Source: Ensifer oleiphilus
GTDB lineage: Bacteria > Pseudomonadota > Alphaproteobacteria > Rhizobiales > Rhizobiaceae
Direction: 5' to 3'
DNA: 64,000 nucleotides
Assembly: GCF_013371465.1 (NCBI RefSeq)
Contig: NZ_JABWDU010000002.1
Location: 723,666 to 787,665, forward strand
The notes below the pieces were generated by a model. The model had not been told where the DNA came from. It saw nothing but the letters and a program-made list of their open reading frames with translations, and did not search any database. This document shows positions 54,050-63,441 of the stretch, one piece after another. The translations under genes and the position numbers were made by a program. Within the stretch, counting starts at the first letter, position 1. Each line of letters begins with the position of its first letter.

Positions 54050-54975
54050 AATGATCGATTGAAGCCGGTGTCGATATAGGGCTCCCAGAACTCCACGGAT
54101 TCCCGGATCATCTCGACGACGTTGTGATCCGTCGGCTCCCGCTCGCGGAAGGACAGCTCCAGGCAGATCTCGTTGTCGGTGCCGCCGCCGGCCTTGACCG
54201 CGTCGATCAGCTTTTCTGGCGTGATGCGGCCATCCTTGTTGTAGGCGGCGGTGAACGGCCAGTGCCCGCCCTTGTTCATCGACGACTGCTTGATGTGGAT
54301 GATCGGCGAACGCTCGGGAAAGGCACCCGCCCAAGCGTAGGGGTCGATGTCGGCAGGATTGTCGGATGTAACGTCGCCATGGTCGATATCCACCATCATC
54401 TTCATCGGGATCGGCAATCCCGCCTCGGCGAGCCGCCGGTCGAGCGCGCGGCACTCGGCGATCGTGTGGCCGAACTCGCGGCCGACCGACATCGGCTCCC
54501 AAAAGACATAGGAGAGACCGGCCGCCTTGCCGTGCTCCGCCACCTCGCGCCAGCAGTCGATGGCGATCTTCATCAGCTCCTCGCGCCGCGCCGGATCGTC
54601 AAAATCCTTCAGCGTGAAGATCGCGAACTGCGTGCCCATGCCGGAGGCGCCAAGCTCGGCGGAGATATCGGCAAACGTCTTGAACCAGTCGACATAGTAG
54701 CGCCGCACGTCCGGATCCGGGTGGCCGAAATGATTGAGCCTGCCATAGGGCCCGGTCATGCCCGAGGTGATCTTCACGCCGGTGCGGCCAAGCGCTGCCT
54801 TGAACTGGCGGATGGTCTTGGAGATCGTCGCCGCCGGCCAGCCCGGATTGACGAACTCGTGCGTCAGCTGCACGTGGCCGATGCGGATCTCTTCGCCGAT
54901 GGTCTCGATCAGGTCGTCGGGCTCGGCAAAGCGGTTGACCAGCGGATTTGTGTTGAGCGACAGCGTGAAAGCCAA
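54037..54975 (-). CDS. eryC: xylose-isomerase-superfamily enzyme, L-3-tetrulose-4-phosphate racemase (EryC-like)
   Basis: 312 residues starting with TTG at 54975 (AGGAG 7 nt before), 14 nt after the HAD gene. TIM-barrel of the sugar-phosphate isomerase/epimerase type. Metal-ligand candidates: Glu in YVFWEPMSVGRE, Asp/His in MMVDIDHGDVTSD, His in IIHIKQSS and Glu in EICLELSFRERE. In Brucella EryC converts L- to D-3-tetrulose-4-phosphate. The length and its place with eryA, eryB, tpiB and rpiB fit. Confidence 0.85.
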   Translation of the reverse strand: MAFTLSLNTNPLVNRFAEPDDLIETIGEEIRIGHVQLTHEFVNPGWPAATISKTIRQFKAALGRTGVKITSGMTGPYGRLNHFGHPDPDVRRYYVDWFKTFADISAELGASGMGTQFAIFTLKDFDDPARREELMKIAIDCWREVAEHGKAAGLSYVFWEPMSVGREFGHTIAECRALDRRLAEAGLPIPMKMMVDIDHGDVTSDNPADIDPYAWAGAFPERSPIIHIKQSSMNKGGHWPFTAAYNKDGRITPEKLIDAVKAGGGTDNEICLELSFREREPTDHNVVEMIRESVEFWEPYIDTGFNRSLISH

Positions 54976-54989
54976 GGCCTTGCTCCTGA

Positions 54990-55829
54990 CTACCAGAGAA
55001 ATTTCGGGAGGATGAAATCGGGAGTAGTGCCATGCTCGGCAAAGAGCATTTGCCGCTCCGCGTCGGAGGCATGCTCCAGTATCCCGGTGGTCACCAGCAC
55101 GGAGCCGAGGCCCGCACCCGCCGCCCCGGCGATATCGTGCTCGATGCTGTCGCCGATGGCGCAGACGCGCGACGGGTCGGGATGATCGAGATAGTCGAGC
55201 GCGAAGTCGTAGATGTCGGTGAAGGGCTTGCCGATCCAGCGGACCTTGCCGCCGATGTCCTCGTAAAGCTCGGCGATCCGCCCGGCGCCGAAGGCCGTTC
55301 CGGTCTTCGTCAACATGACCTTGTCGGGGTTGGTGCAGAGGCACGGCACGCCGCGCCGCGCCGCCGGCGCCAGCAACGCCTCGTAGTGCGACAGCGGCAG
55401 GACATCGCCTTCGCTTGCTGCCAGCAGCACAAAGTCCGCCTCTTCACCCCATTGGGTGCGCTCAAGATCGAGCCCTTTCAGCGCCGAGAGGTCGTCGTCA
55501 CGGCTGACCAAAAGGCACTTGCGGGGCAGCCCGCTTGCCTGCCTGCCCTCGCGCTTCAGGATCTGCCAGGCAACCTCCCCCGACGTCAGGAACCAGTCCC
55601 AACTGCCGGCAACGAATCCGAGATCGACCAGGCGGCGATCGTTTTCCGCCGAGCGCTTGCCGGAGTTGGAGAGAATGATGATGCGCTTGCCCTGATCTTT
55701 CAGCCGCACCAGCGTCTCGGCGGCGCCGGGATAGGGTCCGCGACCATCGCGCAGCACGCCGAACTGGTCGATCAGGAAGGCGTCGTAGCGATCGGCTATA
55801 TCGGCGAGACCGGCGATGTCGGTTGTCAT
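54990..55829 (-). CDS. HAD-superfamily class IIA protein (TIGR01459 type)
   Basis: 279 residues from the ATG at 55829, overlapping the FGGY gene stop by 4 bp. Class IIA cap arrangement. Motif I is FLIDQFGVLRDG: the nucleophile Asp is present but the usual +2 Asp acid/base is Phe. Motif II is IIILSNSGKR, then WIGKPFTDIYDFAL and CAIGDSIEHDIAGAAGAG. Activity may be reduced or directed at another leaving group. In this operon it could remove phosphate from a dead-end sugar phosphate. Confidence 0.85.
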   Translation of the reverse strand: MTTDIAGLADIADRYDAFLIDQFGVLRDGRGPYPGAAETLVRLKDQGKRIIILSNSGKRSAENDRRLVDLGFVAGSWDWFLTSGEVAWQILKREGRQASGLPRKCLLVSRDDDLSALKGLDLERTQWGEEADFVLLAASEGDVLPLSHYEALLAPAARRGVPCLCTNPDKVMLTKTGTAFGAGRIAELYEDIGGKVRWIGKPFTDIYDFALDYLDHPDPSRVCAIGDSIEHDIAGAAGAGLGSVLVTTGILEHASDAERQMLFAEHGTTPDFILPKFLW

Positions 55830-57112
55830 AATACACCTGCCTGTCTTGCACCCATGAGCGCCAGCCGCGCCGTGCCGGCTGCGGCCTCTTCGGAGCGCAC
55901 CGTCAGGAACGGCACGCAGAGCTTGCGCGCGCGGATCGCCGACCACACGGCGTTTCTGGCGCCACCACCAACGCTGCGGATGGAGCCAAGCTTCGGCCCG
56001 CCAAGCGCCGTCAGCCTGTCATAGGCAAGGCTTTCGACGCCGGCGATGCCCTCGAAGATCGCCTTCAGAAACACGGCATCATCCTCAGGCCGCGGTGTCA
56101 TACGCGGCTCGAAATTCGGATCAGCGATGGGAAAACGCTCGCCCGGTTTGGTCAACGGATAATAGTCGAGTCCGGTATCGCTGGCCGGATCGATGCGGAC
56201 CGATAGCGCGTCGATTTGCTCGCTGGAGAAATGGGCGGCGAGAACGACGCCACCCGTGTTCGACGCTCCGCCGGCCAGCCACATATCGCCGATGCGATGG
56301 CTGTAGAGCCCGTATTCCGGCGCAAACAGCGGTCGGTCGGAAAGCACCTTCACTGTCAAGGTCGTGCCAAGCGCGGTCACACCATCGCCCGGGCGATCTG
56401 CACCGGTCGCCAGGAACGAAGCGCAGCCATCGGTAGTGCCGGCAATGACGACCACCTCGCGCGAAAGCCCGAAGGCCTCCGCAGCAGCCGGCGAGATCGT
56501 CGCGACTGGCTCGCCGGCCGGCAGCACCTCCGGCAACAGCCCGGTGCGCGCCCCGGTCTTTTCGATCCAATCGGGCCAGCATCGCGCAATCGGATCGTAA
56601 CCGGTCTTCAAGGCATTGTTCTCGTCGGACACATCGTAAAGCCCGGTAAAATGCCCGGCCAGCCAATCGGCCTGGTGGATGACGCGGAAGGCACCCGGCA
56701 CCGATTGGAATGTCAGCATCTTGGCAAGCCCGGAGGTCGCGCCATGGGCGGCACTTTCCTTCGGCGCATGGGCGGCAATCGCCGCAAGGATTGCATCGTC
56801 GACAACCGGATCGTTGTACATCATCGGGCGAGCAAGCGGCGCACCGTCGGCGGCCACCGGCAGCATCGTTCCCGAGGTGCCGTCGATGCTGATCGCCCGG
56901 ATCACACCGCGATCGACCGCGGCGAGCACGTCGCCAAGTGCAGCCTGCACCGCCTTCCACCAACCGATAGGATCGCGGTGATCGTCCGAGAAGGCAGAAA
57001 GCCTGGCGGCGCCAGAGGCGGCAATCGCGCCATCGGATGCCATCGCGACGGCGCGCGCACCCGAGGTGCCGATATCGATACCGACCACGAGAGCGTCGTT
57101 TCTTGCGTTCAT
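55826..57112 (-). CDS. second FGGY-family carbohydrate kinase
   Basis: 428 residues from the ATG at 57112, overlapping both neighbours by 4 bp. FGGY motifs: VVGIDIGTSGARAVAM (ATP), ISIDGTSGTMLPV, catalytic Asp region in GTTDGCASFLATG, and VGGGARNAVW near the C-terminus. Xylulokinase/ribulokinase-like but shorter than the usual ~490-520. It is not needed for erythritol breakdown, which already has EryA, so it should phosphorylate a second polyol or ketose. Confidence 0.87.
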   Translation of the reverse strand: MNARNDALVVGIDIGTSGARAVAMASDGAIAASGAARLSAFSDDHRDPIGWWKAVQAALGDVLAAVDRGVIRAISIDGTSGTMLPVAADGAPLARPMMYNDPVVDDAILAAIAAHAPKESAAHGATSGLAKMLTFQSVPGAFRVIHQADWLAGHFTGLYDVSDENNALKTGYDPIARCWPDWIEKTGARTGLLPEVLPAGEPVATISPAAAEAFGLSREVVVIAGTTDGCASFLATGADRPGDGVTALGTTLTVKVLSDRPLFAPEYGLYSHRIGDMWLAGGASNTGGVVLAAHFSSEQIDALSVRIDPASDTGLDYYPLTKPGERFPIADPNFEPRMTPRPEDDAVFLKAIFEGIAGVESLAYDRLTALGGPKLGSIRSVGGGARNAVWSAIRARKLCVPFLTVRSEEAAAGTARLALMGARQAGVL

Positions 57113-58161
57113 TGCAGCGCCTGCCCTGCCCGGTTGAGTTTCTGGCGATATTTCTCCGCGTCCCAACCGAGCAGCTCCGCATTTTCGGCGGCGCTCAGGT
57201 AGCGCAGCCGCCCGCTCGCCGGGATGCGGGCCGTAACGTCGGCAAGGCAGCGGGCCATGGCGAGCGCACCGGCGGAAATGCCCTTCTCGACCAGCACGCC
57301 CTTTCCGGGAAAGAGCAGAAGCGGCGGCAGGCTTTCGCCCCGCTCTCTCCGGGTGGTCTCGATCGAAGCGGCCGTCTCGCCCGGTGCCGCGATGACGGAC
57401 CCCTTGCCGAGGAAGATGACATGGTCGGGATAGAGGCTGCCGCCGGCCGCCATCCGGCAGCTTTCCAGATCGGTTGCAACCGCATGCAGCCTGATATCGT
57501 CGGGCAGGCAATAGCCACTGTCGACCGCAAGCCGCGACAACGCCGCAAGATCGGCTGATGGCGCCGACCGTCGCTGCGTCGTCAACCGGCGGGAGACATC
57601 GGTCAGGAGGATCGCCGCATCGGCGACCGTCTCGGCGGCAACGGCAAGGCCGTGATTGCCGAGGATCAGCACGGAGGTCTTCTCCTGCATTCGCTCGGCA
57701 ATCGCTCGGGCTAGCGGCAGGCCGGGGCGCGCGTAGGGCACGAAGACATGCGGGATGCCGGCGAGACGCTCGGCGGCAATGGCGGCACCGTTTGTCTGGA
57801 CCGCTGTCGCGATGGTTTCAACGCAATGAACGTGGATCACCACCTTCTGCGGCATCAGCGCATGCACTGTCGTCTCGATCGACGGCCGGAGGCCGGACGG
57901 GTTCATCTCTGATATGACGTAGTCCTGCGCCTTCTCGGTAGCAGGATCGTTACGCTCCAGCGCGTCGAGCAACGGGTCGAGCGCCACCGGCACCATGACG
58001 TCGCGCTGCCGGGCATGCGCAAGCCAGAGGCCGGAGGCCTTGATCCAGAGCGTGCCGAGTTCCTTGATCGACGTGTTGCCGCCCGCCCCCTGCACCAGCA
58101 GCGGATCGGCGCCGACACGCGCCGAGATATCCAGCAAGGCCTCGAATTCCAGACTGCGCAT
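57109..58161 (-). CDS. class II aldolase/adducin-family protein with C-terminal extension
   Basis: 350 residues from the ATG at 58161 (GGGAGAG upstream). The N-terminal aldolase domain (about 1-210) has GAGGNTSIKELGTLWIKASG, zinc ligands HxH in KVVIHVHCVETIATA and a third His in LGNHGLAV. The extra ~130 residues form a second region (YPDHVIFLGKGSVIAA) known in some rhizobial members. It probably splits a ketose-1-phosphate (retro-aldol to DHAP plus aldehyde) or epimerises one. Coupled to the second kinase. Confidence 0.86.
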   Translation of the reverse strand: MRSLEFEALLDISARVGADPLLVQGAGGNTSIKELGTLWIKASGLWLAHARQRDVMVPVALDPLLDALERNDPATEKAQDYVISEMNPSGLRPSIETTVHALMPQKVVIHVHCVETIATAVQTNGAAIAAERLAGIPHVFVPYARPGLPLARAIAERMQEKTSVLILGNHGLAVAAETVADAAILLTDVSRRLTTQRRSAPSADLAALSRLAVDSGYCLPDDIRLHAVATDLESCRMAAGGSLYPDHVIFLGKGSVIAAPGETAASIETTRRERGESLPPLLLFPGKGVLVEKGISAGALAMARCLADVTARIPASGRLRYLSAAENAELLGWDAEKYRQKLNRAGQALQ

Positions 58162-58173
58162 TCCCACTCTCCC

Positions 58174-59706
58174 TCAGGCCGCCACTTGCTGGCGTTCCAG
58201 CCAGCCGGTGAAAGCCTGCCGTTCGGCCGGCGTCATGTGCAGGCCATGTTTCGTCCGACGCTCCAGGAGATCGTCCGCGGTCATGGCCCATTCGTTCTCC
58301 ATCAGGAAGCGCGCCTCGCGCTCGCGAAACAGCGGACTGAAGACGGCGCCGAGGTCGTCGAGCGACGTGGCATTGCCGATCAGATCATGCGTACGCGTAC
58401 CGTAGAGCCGCGCATAGTGCTTGGCGAGATCCGCCGTCAGCCAGCGATAGCGGGCCCTCAGATCCCCAAGGAATTGCTCGAAATCGGCATTGGCCATGTC
58501 GCCGCCGGGCAGATGTGCTTTTGCCGTCCAGGCCGCACCCATCTGAGGGAAGAACGGCTTCAGCCGCTCCAGCGCATGCTCGGACAGTTTGCGAAACGTC
58601 GTGATCTTGCCGCCGAAGACTGAGAGCAGCGGCGCCTGCCCATTGGCGGCATCGACCTCGAAGATATAGTCGCGCGTCACCGCCGAGGGGTTCTCGGCAT
58701 TGTCGTCATAGAGCGGGCGCACGCCCGAGAAGGAATGCACGATATCGTCCTCGGTCAGCTGCTGCTTGAAATAGCGGTTCACCGATTTCAAGAGATAGGC
58801 GATCTCGTTGCTATCGGCAGATACATCCTCGGGACGTCCCTCGTAGGGAATGTCGGTCGTGCCGATCAGCGCCAGATCGTTCTGGTAGGGATTGATGAAG
58901 ATCACCCGCTTGTCCGGGTTCTGCACCAGGTAGGCCTGCCGCCCCTCCCAGAATTTCGGCACGACGATATGGCTGCCCTTGACCAGCCGCACGCTGCGGC
59001 TGGAGTTGAGCCCGGCGACCCTGCCAATGATGTCGTTGACCCATGGCCCGGCCGTGTTGACGACCGAGCGCGCCCTGACCTCGGACCTCACGCCGGTGCG
59101 CAGGTCCGTCATCTCCACGTGCCAGAGGCCGTCGATCCGGCGAATGGCGCTGCAGGCCGTCCGGGTCAGCACCCGCGCGCCCTTCTTCTGCGCATCGAGC
59201 GCGTTGAGCACGACGAGCCGGGCGTCATCCACCCAACAGTCGGAATATTCGAAGGCCTTGCGATAGTCCCGCTTGATCGGCGCGCCCTCGGGCGCAGTCC
59301 TGAGATCAAGGCTGCGCGTGCCCGGCAGGCGCTTGCGGCCGCCAAGATGATCGTAGAGGAAGAGCCCGAGTCGCACGAGCCAGGCGGGCCTGTCGGCCGG
59401 ATTGTGCGGCAGCACGAAACGCATCGGCCAGATGATGTGCGGGGCGGACGAGAGCAGCACCTCGCGCTCGATCAGCGCCTCGCGCACCAGCCGGAACTCG
59501 TAATATTCGAGATAGCGCAAGCCGCCATGCACCAGCTTGCCCGAGCGCGAGCTCGTGCCCTGCGCCAGATCGTCCTTCTCGCACAAAAGCACCGAGAGCC
59601 CCCGCCCGGCGGCATCGCGCGCAATACCGGCACCGTTGACGCCGCCGCCGACCACGAAAAGATCATATAGTCCGGTCTCGGAACCCACGGTCTTGCCTCC
59701 CGTCAT
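58174..59706 (-). CDS. eryB: FAD-dependent L-erythritol-4-phosphate dehydrogenase (EryB), GlpD family
   Basis: 510 residues; the ATG at 59706 overlaps the preceding stop by one base (TGATG). GlpD-like: FVVGGGVNGAGIARDAAGRG, TSSRSGKLVHGGLRYLEY, ALIGTTDIPYEG and FSGVRPLYDD. In the Brucella/rhizobial erythritol pathway EryB oxidises L-erythritol-4-phosphate to L-3-tetrulose-4-phosphate. The same sequence class includes glycerol-3-phosphate dehydrogenases; the eryA, eryC, tpiB and rpiB context favours EryB. Confidence 0.85.
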   Translation of the reverse strand: MTGGKTVGSETGLYDLFVVGGGVNGAGIARDAAGRGLSVLLCEKDDLAQGTSSRSGKLVHGGLRYLEYYEFRLVREALIEREVLLSSAPHIIWPMRFVLPHNPADRPAWLVRLGLFLYDHLGGRKRLPGTRSLDLRTAPEGAPIKRDYRKAFEYSDCWVDDARLVVLNALDAQKKGARVLTRTACSAIRRIDGLWHVEMTDLRTGVRSEVRARSVVNTAGPWVNDIIGRVAGLNSSRSVRLVKGSHIVVPKFWEGRQAYLVQNPDKRVIFINPYQNDLALIGTTDIPYEGRPEDVSADSNEIAYLLKSVNRYFKQQLTEDDIVHSFSGVRPLYDDNAENPSAVTRDYIFEVDAANGQAPLLSVFGGKITTFRKLSEHALERLKPFFPQMGAAWTAKAHLPGGDMANADFEQFLGDLRARYRWLTADLAKHYARLYGTRTHDLIGNATSLDDLGAVFSPLFREREARFLMENEWAMTADDLLERRTKHGLHMTPAERQAFTGWLERQQVAA

Positions 59707-60743
59707 CAGCACGGATTGACCGGCGGCAGGCCGGCAATGTAGCGGCGCACCTCTTCGGCAGCCATCTCGGCGGCAAACGTAACGGTGCGTACCGACGCGC
59801 CGGCGATGTGCGGCGTCAGCGTCACGTTCTGAAGCTGCAGCAGCGGCCAGTCCTCCGGCACCGGCTCCACCGAAAAGGTCTCGAGCATTGCCGCCGACAG
59901 GTGGCCGCTCACCAGGTTTTCGTAGAGCGCGTCATAGTCGCAAAGCGGCCCGCGCGCCGTGTTGACGAAGATGGCTCCGGGTTTCATCTTCGCGAAGGTC
60001 TCGGCATTCATCATGTTGCGCGTTTCCTCGGTGACGCGCGGATGCAGCGTCACGACGTCGGAGCGCGACAGGAGTCTGTCGAGCGACACCTGCTCAACGC
60101 CGGCGTTGAGGTCGTCGGCGGAAAGCTGCACATAGGGGTCGTGCACCAGCACCTTCGTGCCGAAGGCCCTGAGCAGCCGGACGACCTTGGTGCCGATATT
60201 GCCATAGCCGATGACGCCGACGGTCAATTCCGAGAGTTCGCGGCCGGTGCGGTCTGCGCGGTAGAGATCGCCGCGCCACTCGCCCTTGCGCAGCGCCTCG
60301 TGGCCGGTGCGGATCAGCCGCGTCTCGGCGAGGATCGCGCCGAGCGTAAATTCGGCAACGGCGCTGGCATTGCGGCCGGGCGTGTTGACGACGCTGATAC
60401 CGGCGTCGCGCGCAGCCGCCATATCGATATTGACAGGCCCGCCGCGCGAGACGGCGACGAGCTTCAGCCCGGGAAGCGCGGTCAGCATGCCGCGCGACAA
60501 GGGCGCGAGCTGCGTCACCAGGATTTCGGCGTCGCCGATGAACTCGATGATATCGTCGGCCTTGCCCAGATACTCCTTCAGGCCGTCCATGCCTTCGACG
60601 GCATAACCGTGCTCCATCGGCACATCCGGCCAGGGCAGTTCGAGAGTGCGGATGTCGTGGCCGTCGCCGCTTGCTTCGACGATCTTGTCGCGAAACACGT
60701 CCGGCAGCATGAACCGGTCGCCGATGATGGCTATCTTCTTCAT
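59706..60743 (-). CDS. D-isomer-specific 2-hydroxyacid dehydrogenase
   Basis: 345 residues from the ATG at 60743, which overlaps the eryA stop (ATGA). NAD-binding GVIGYGNIGTKVVRLLRAFG; catalytic Arg in FVNTARGPLCDYDALYE, the Glu region ETFSVEPVPEDWP and His in VTLTPHIAGAS are all present. It is phosphoglycerate-dehydrogenase-like. No step of the known erythritol route uses such an enzyme, so it probably belongs to an additional branch producing or consuming a 2-hydroxy acid. Confidence 0.88.
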   Translation of the reverse strand: MKKIAIIGDRFMLPDVFRDKIVEASGDGHDIRTLELPWPDVPMEHGYAVEGMDGLKEYLGKADDIIEFIGDAEILVTQLAPLSRGMLTALPGLKLVAVSRGGPVNIDMAAARDAGISVVNTPGRNASAVAEFTLGAILAETRLIRTGHEALRKGEWRGDLYRADRTGRELSELTVGVIGYGNIGTKVVRLLRAFGTKVLVHDPYVQLSADDLNAGVEQVSLDRLLSRSDVVTLHPRVTEETRNMMNAETFAKMKPGAIFVNTARGPLCDYDALYENLVSGHLSAAMLETFSVEPVPEDWPLLQLQNVTLTPHIAGASVRTVTFAAEMAAEEVRRYIAGLPPVNPC

Positions 60744-62317
60744 TTCAGTTTTTCCTGTTGTGGTCCCGAGGCAGCCCCTTCCGAAAGGGCGTGCCACACG
60801 GGGCGAAGCGCAATGCGCGACTGCTGGTAGGAGGGGAAAAGGCCGTCGTAACGGCGCGCCAGCGCCTCGTCGGCCGGCTCGGCGGCACGCTGGTGCGGCG
60901 ACACCCAGTCACGCACGCAGTCGGCCATCGAGGGATAGATGCCGAGTGACACGGCGGCGATCATGGCAGCACCCGCCGCCCCCGCCTCCTCGCGTTCGCT
61001 GGTCTGGACGCTGGCGCCGAGAGCACCACCGAGAATGCGCCGAAGCGAGGCGCTGCGTGCAGCCCCGCCGGTCAGCCGAATCCGGCCGGGAAGCGGCCCC
61101 ATCTCGGCGTAGCAATCGCGCGCGGCCATGGCGAGCCCGTCGAACACCGCCTTCACCATGTCGCCGAAACCATGGGTGATCGAAAGCCCGACGAAGGAGG
61201 CGCGCGCCGAAGCGTCGACGAAGGGCCCGCGCTCGCCGGCTTCCGAGATATAGGGCTGGAACATGAGCGAGCTATCCTTGGCCTCAGCCAGCCAGCCGTC
61301 GACGTGGGACAGAAGCTCAGCCTTGGTCTTCTCGACGCCCATGCCCTTCAGGAGCCCGCCCGCGACCGAGAGGATCCAGTCGATGTTCAGCGTTGCCGCC
61401 ATGTTCGACTGCATCTGCGCGTAGGTGTCGGCAATCGGCATGCACATGGTGTAGCCGGTGAGATCGCGGTTGAGCCGCACGTCGTCGGCGCTGGTCGCAA
61501 GCCGCATGTGCATGCCTGTCGAGCCGATGATCGAGCAGCCGGTGTCGGTGCCGGGATCGTAGAGCCCGGCGCCAAGGGCCGTGCACACCACGTCGACATA
61601 GCCGAGCACCACCGGTGTGCCCGTGGGAAGGCCGGTGGCAGCAGCCGCATCCGTCGAGAGCAGATGATGCGATATCGCCCCGTCGACGATCTCCGGCAGG
61701 AAATGCTTGAGCTTTTGCAGGCCGAGAAAACGGATGACGTCGTCGTTGTAGCTGCGGGTGCGGAAGTTGCCGAAGGTGAAATTGGCTTCGGACGGATCCG
61801 TCGCACGCACCTGCGTCAACTTGAAATAGAGCCAGTCCTTGCAGTGGAACGTGGTCGCGACACCCGACAGCATTTCCGGCGCGTTGTCGCTCATCCAGCG
61901 CAGTTGCGCGCCCTGCTGGCAGGCGGCAAGGCCGGAGCCTGTGCTGGCAAAGCGCTCGACATCGCCGCTGTCGCCGCGCAGGCGCTCGACCGTATCGCCG
62001 GCGCGCGCGTCGAGCCAGAGCCAGCCCTTGCCGATCGGCTCACCCGCCTTGTCGATCATCCAGGTGCCATCGCCCTGGCCGGTCACCGCAATGGCGGCAA
62101 CGCGGCCCGGGAGGTTCTCGATCTTGGCCGACAGCTCCTTCAGGGTGGTGACCGTATCGGCCCAGGTGCGGTTGAGATCCTGGACGCTTCCGGTCCTGCC
62201 GACGGCTTCATAGGAATTCGACACCGCGGCCATGGCAAGCTGCCGCCCGCCAAGGTCGAAGGCCACCGACTTGATGACCGACGTTCCCGCATCGATGCCG
62301 ATGAGGATATCGCGCAT
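60740..62317 (-). CDS. eryA: erythritol kinase EryA (FGGY family)
   Basis: 525 residues; ATG at 62317 overlaps the upstream ATPase stop by one base (TGATG). FGGY motifs: MRDILIGIDAGTSVIKSVAF, AVTGQGDGTWMID, GLQKLKHFLPEIVDG, GCSIIGSTGMHMRL, and RLTGGAARSASLRRILGGAL. The N-terminal third is very close to what I recall of Brucella EryA (DATDPSEANFTFGNFRTR-like segment present). It makes L-erythritol-4-phosphate from erythritol. Confidence 0.85.
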   Translation of the reverse strand: MRDILIGIDAGTSVIKSVAFDLGGRQLAMAAVSNSYEAVGRTGSVQDLNRTWADTVTTLKELSAKIENLPGRVAAIAVTGQGDGTWMIDKAGEPIGKGWLWLDARAGDTVERLRGDSGDVERFASTGSGLAACQQGAQLRWMSDNAPEMLSGVATTFHCKDWLYFKLTQVRATDPSEANFTFGNFRTRSYNDDVIRFLGLQKLKHFLPEIVDGAISHHLLSTDAAAATGLPTGTPVVLGYVDVVCTALGAGLYDPGTDTGCSIIGSTGMHMRLATSADDVRLNRDLTGYTMCMPIADTYAQMQSNMAATLNIDWILSVAGGLLKGMGVEKTKAELLSHVDGWLAEAKDSSLMFQPYISEAGERGPFVDASARASFVGLSITHGFGDMVKAVFDGLAMAARDCYAEMGPLPGRIRLTGGAARSASLRRILGGALGASVQTSEREEAGAAGAAMIAAVSLGIYPSMADCVRDWVSPHQRAAEPADEALARRYDGLFPSYQQSRIALRPVWHALSEGAASGPQQEKLK

Positions 62318-63441
62318 CAGGCGAGCTCCACGCCATGGCTGATCGCCTTGCCGCTGTCACCGTCGAAAACGTGCAGGCTCGACGGGTCGAGCCGGATGCC
62401 GATCGGCTGGCCGACGGCAAGCTCGGTGCGGTCGTGCTCGACCAGCACCATGGTACCGCCGGCAAAGTCGGCAGCGATATGGGTCTGGTCGCCCAGCCAC
62501 TGGTTGACCGCCACCCGGCCGGAAACCCCGTCGGCGCTGCGGCGCACCGCGTATGGCCTTATCCCGAGCACCACCTTCTGCCGTTTCATCAGCGCGTCAC
62601 GCACCGCATGGGAGAAATCCGATGCCGCATAGTCGAGCCTGACGCCATCCTTGAGGCCGAACGAGACCTTGTTCTCGGAACCGGCGATGCTTGCCTCGAA
62701 CACGTTCATCGGCGGCTCGCCGACAAAGGTGCCGGTGAAGAGGTTGGCCGGGCGCTCCTTGATCTTCTGCGGCGTGTCGAACTGCTGCAGCACCCCGCCC
62801 TCCATGACGGCGATGCGGTCGGCAAGCGCGTTCGCCTCCGTCTGGTCGTGGGTGACGAGGATCGCCGTCAGCCCGCGCTCCTTGATGTAGTGCTTGATGC
62901 GGCCGCGCAGCACGGCGCGCAGCTGCGGCTCGAGCTGGCCCATCGGCTCGTCAAGCAGGTGCAGGCTGGCGTCGCGGATCAGGGCTCGGCCGAGCGAGGC
63001 GCGCTGCTGCTGGCCGCCGGAAATCGAGCTCGGATAGCGTCCGAGAATGTCTTCGATTTCCAAGAGCTTGGCGATACCGGCCACCTTGTCGTCGACGACA
63101 CTCTGCGACAGCTTCGACGCCTTGAGCGCAAAGGCGATGTTCTCGCGCACAGTCAGCGGCGGGTAGAGCGAATAGCCCTCGAAAGCCATGGCAACGTTGC
63201 GGCGCACCGGCGCGAGGGTCTGCACCTCGCGTCCGCCCAGCGAGATCGTGCCGCGCGACACCGCCTCGAAGCCGGCGATCATGCGCAATGTCGAGGTCTT
63301 GCCGCAACCGGACGAGCCGAGAAGCGCGATGATCTCGCCCTTTCCGACATCCATGTTGAGCTTCTTGACGGCGTGCACGCCGTAATCGACGGGGCCATAG
63401 AACTTGTCGACGTCCCGGATCAAAAGAGCGGTGTCGTTCAT
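62317..63441 (-). CDS. ABC transporter ATPase, GlpT/UgpC-like, second of a pair
   Basis: 374 residues from the ATG at 63441, overlapping the first ATPase by 4 bp. Walker A GSSGCGKTS, signature SISGGQQQRASL, Walker B LHLLDEP, H-loop VTHDQTEANAL. The Q-loop reads AMAFEGYSLYP, so the usual Gln is Glu, and the D-loop reads GQLEP instead of SxLD. Two adjacent ATPase genes resemble glpS-glpT of the rhizobial glycerol importer. The permeases and binding protein are not in the window and must lie beyond 64000. Confidence 0.88.
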   Translation of the reverse strand: MNDTALLIRDVDKFYGPVDYGVHAVKKLNMDVGKGEIIALLGSSGCGKTSTLRMIAGFEAVSRGTISLGGREVQTLAPVRRNVAMAFEGYSLYPPLTVRENIAFALKASKLSQSVVDDKVAGIAKLLEIEDILGRYPSSISGGQQQRASLGRALIRDASLHLLDEPMGQLEPQLRAVLRGRIKHYIKERGLTAILVTHDQTEANALADRIAVMEGGVLQQFDTPQKIKERPANLFTGTFVGEPPMNVFEASIAGSENKVSFGLKDGVRLDYAASDFSHAVRDALMKRQKVVLGIRPYAVRRSADGVSGRVAVNQWLGDQTHIAADFAGGTMVLVEHDRTELAVGQPIGIRLDPSSLHVFDGDSGKAISHGVELA

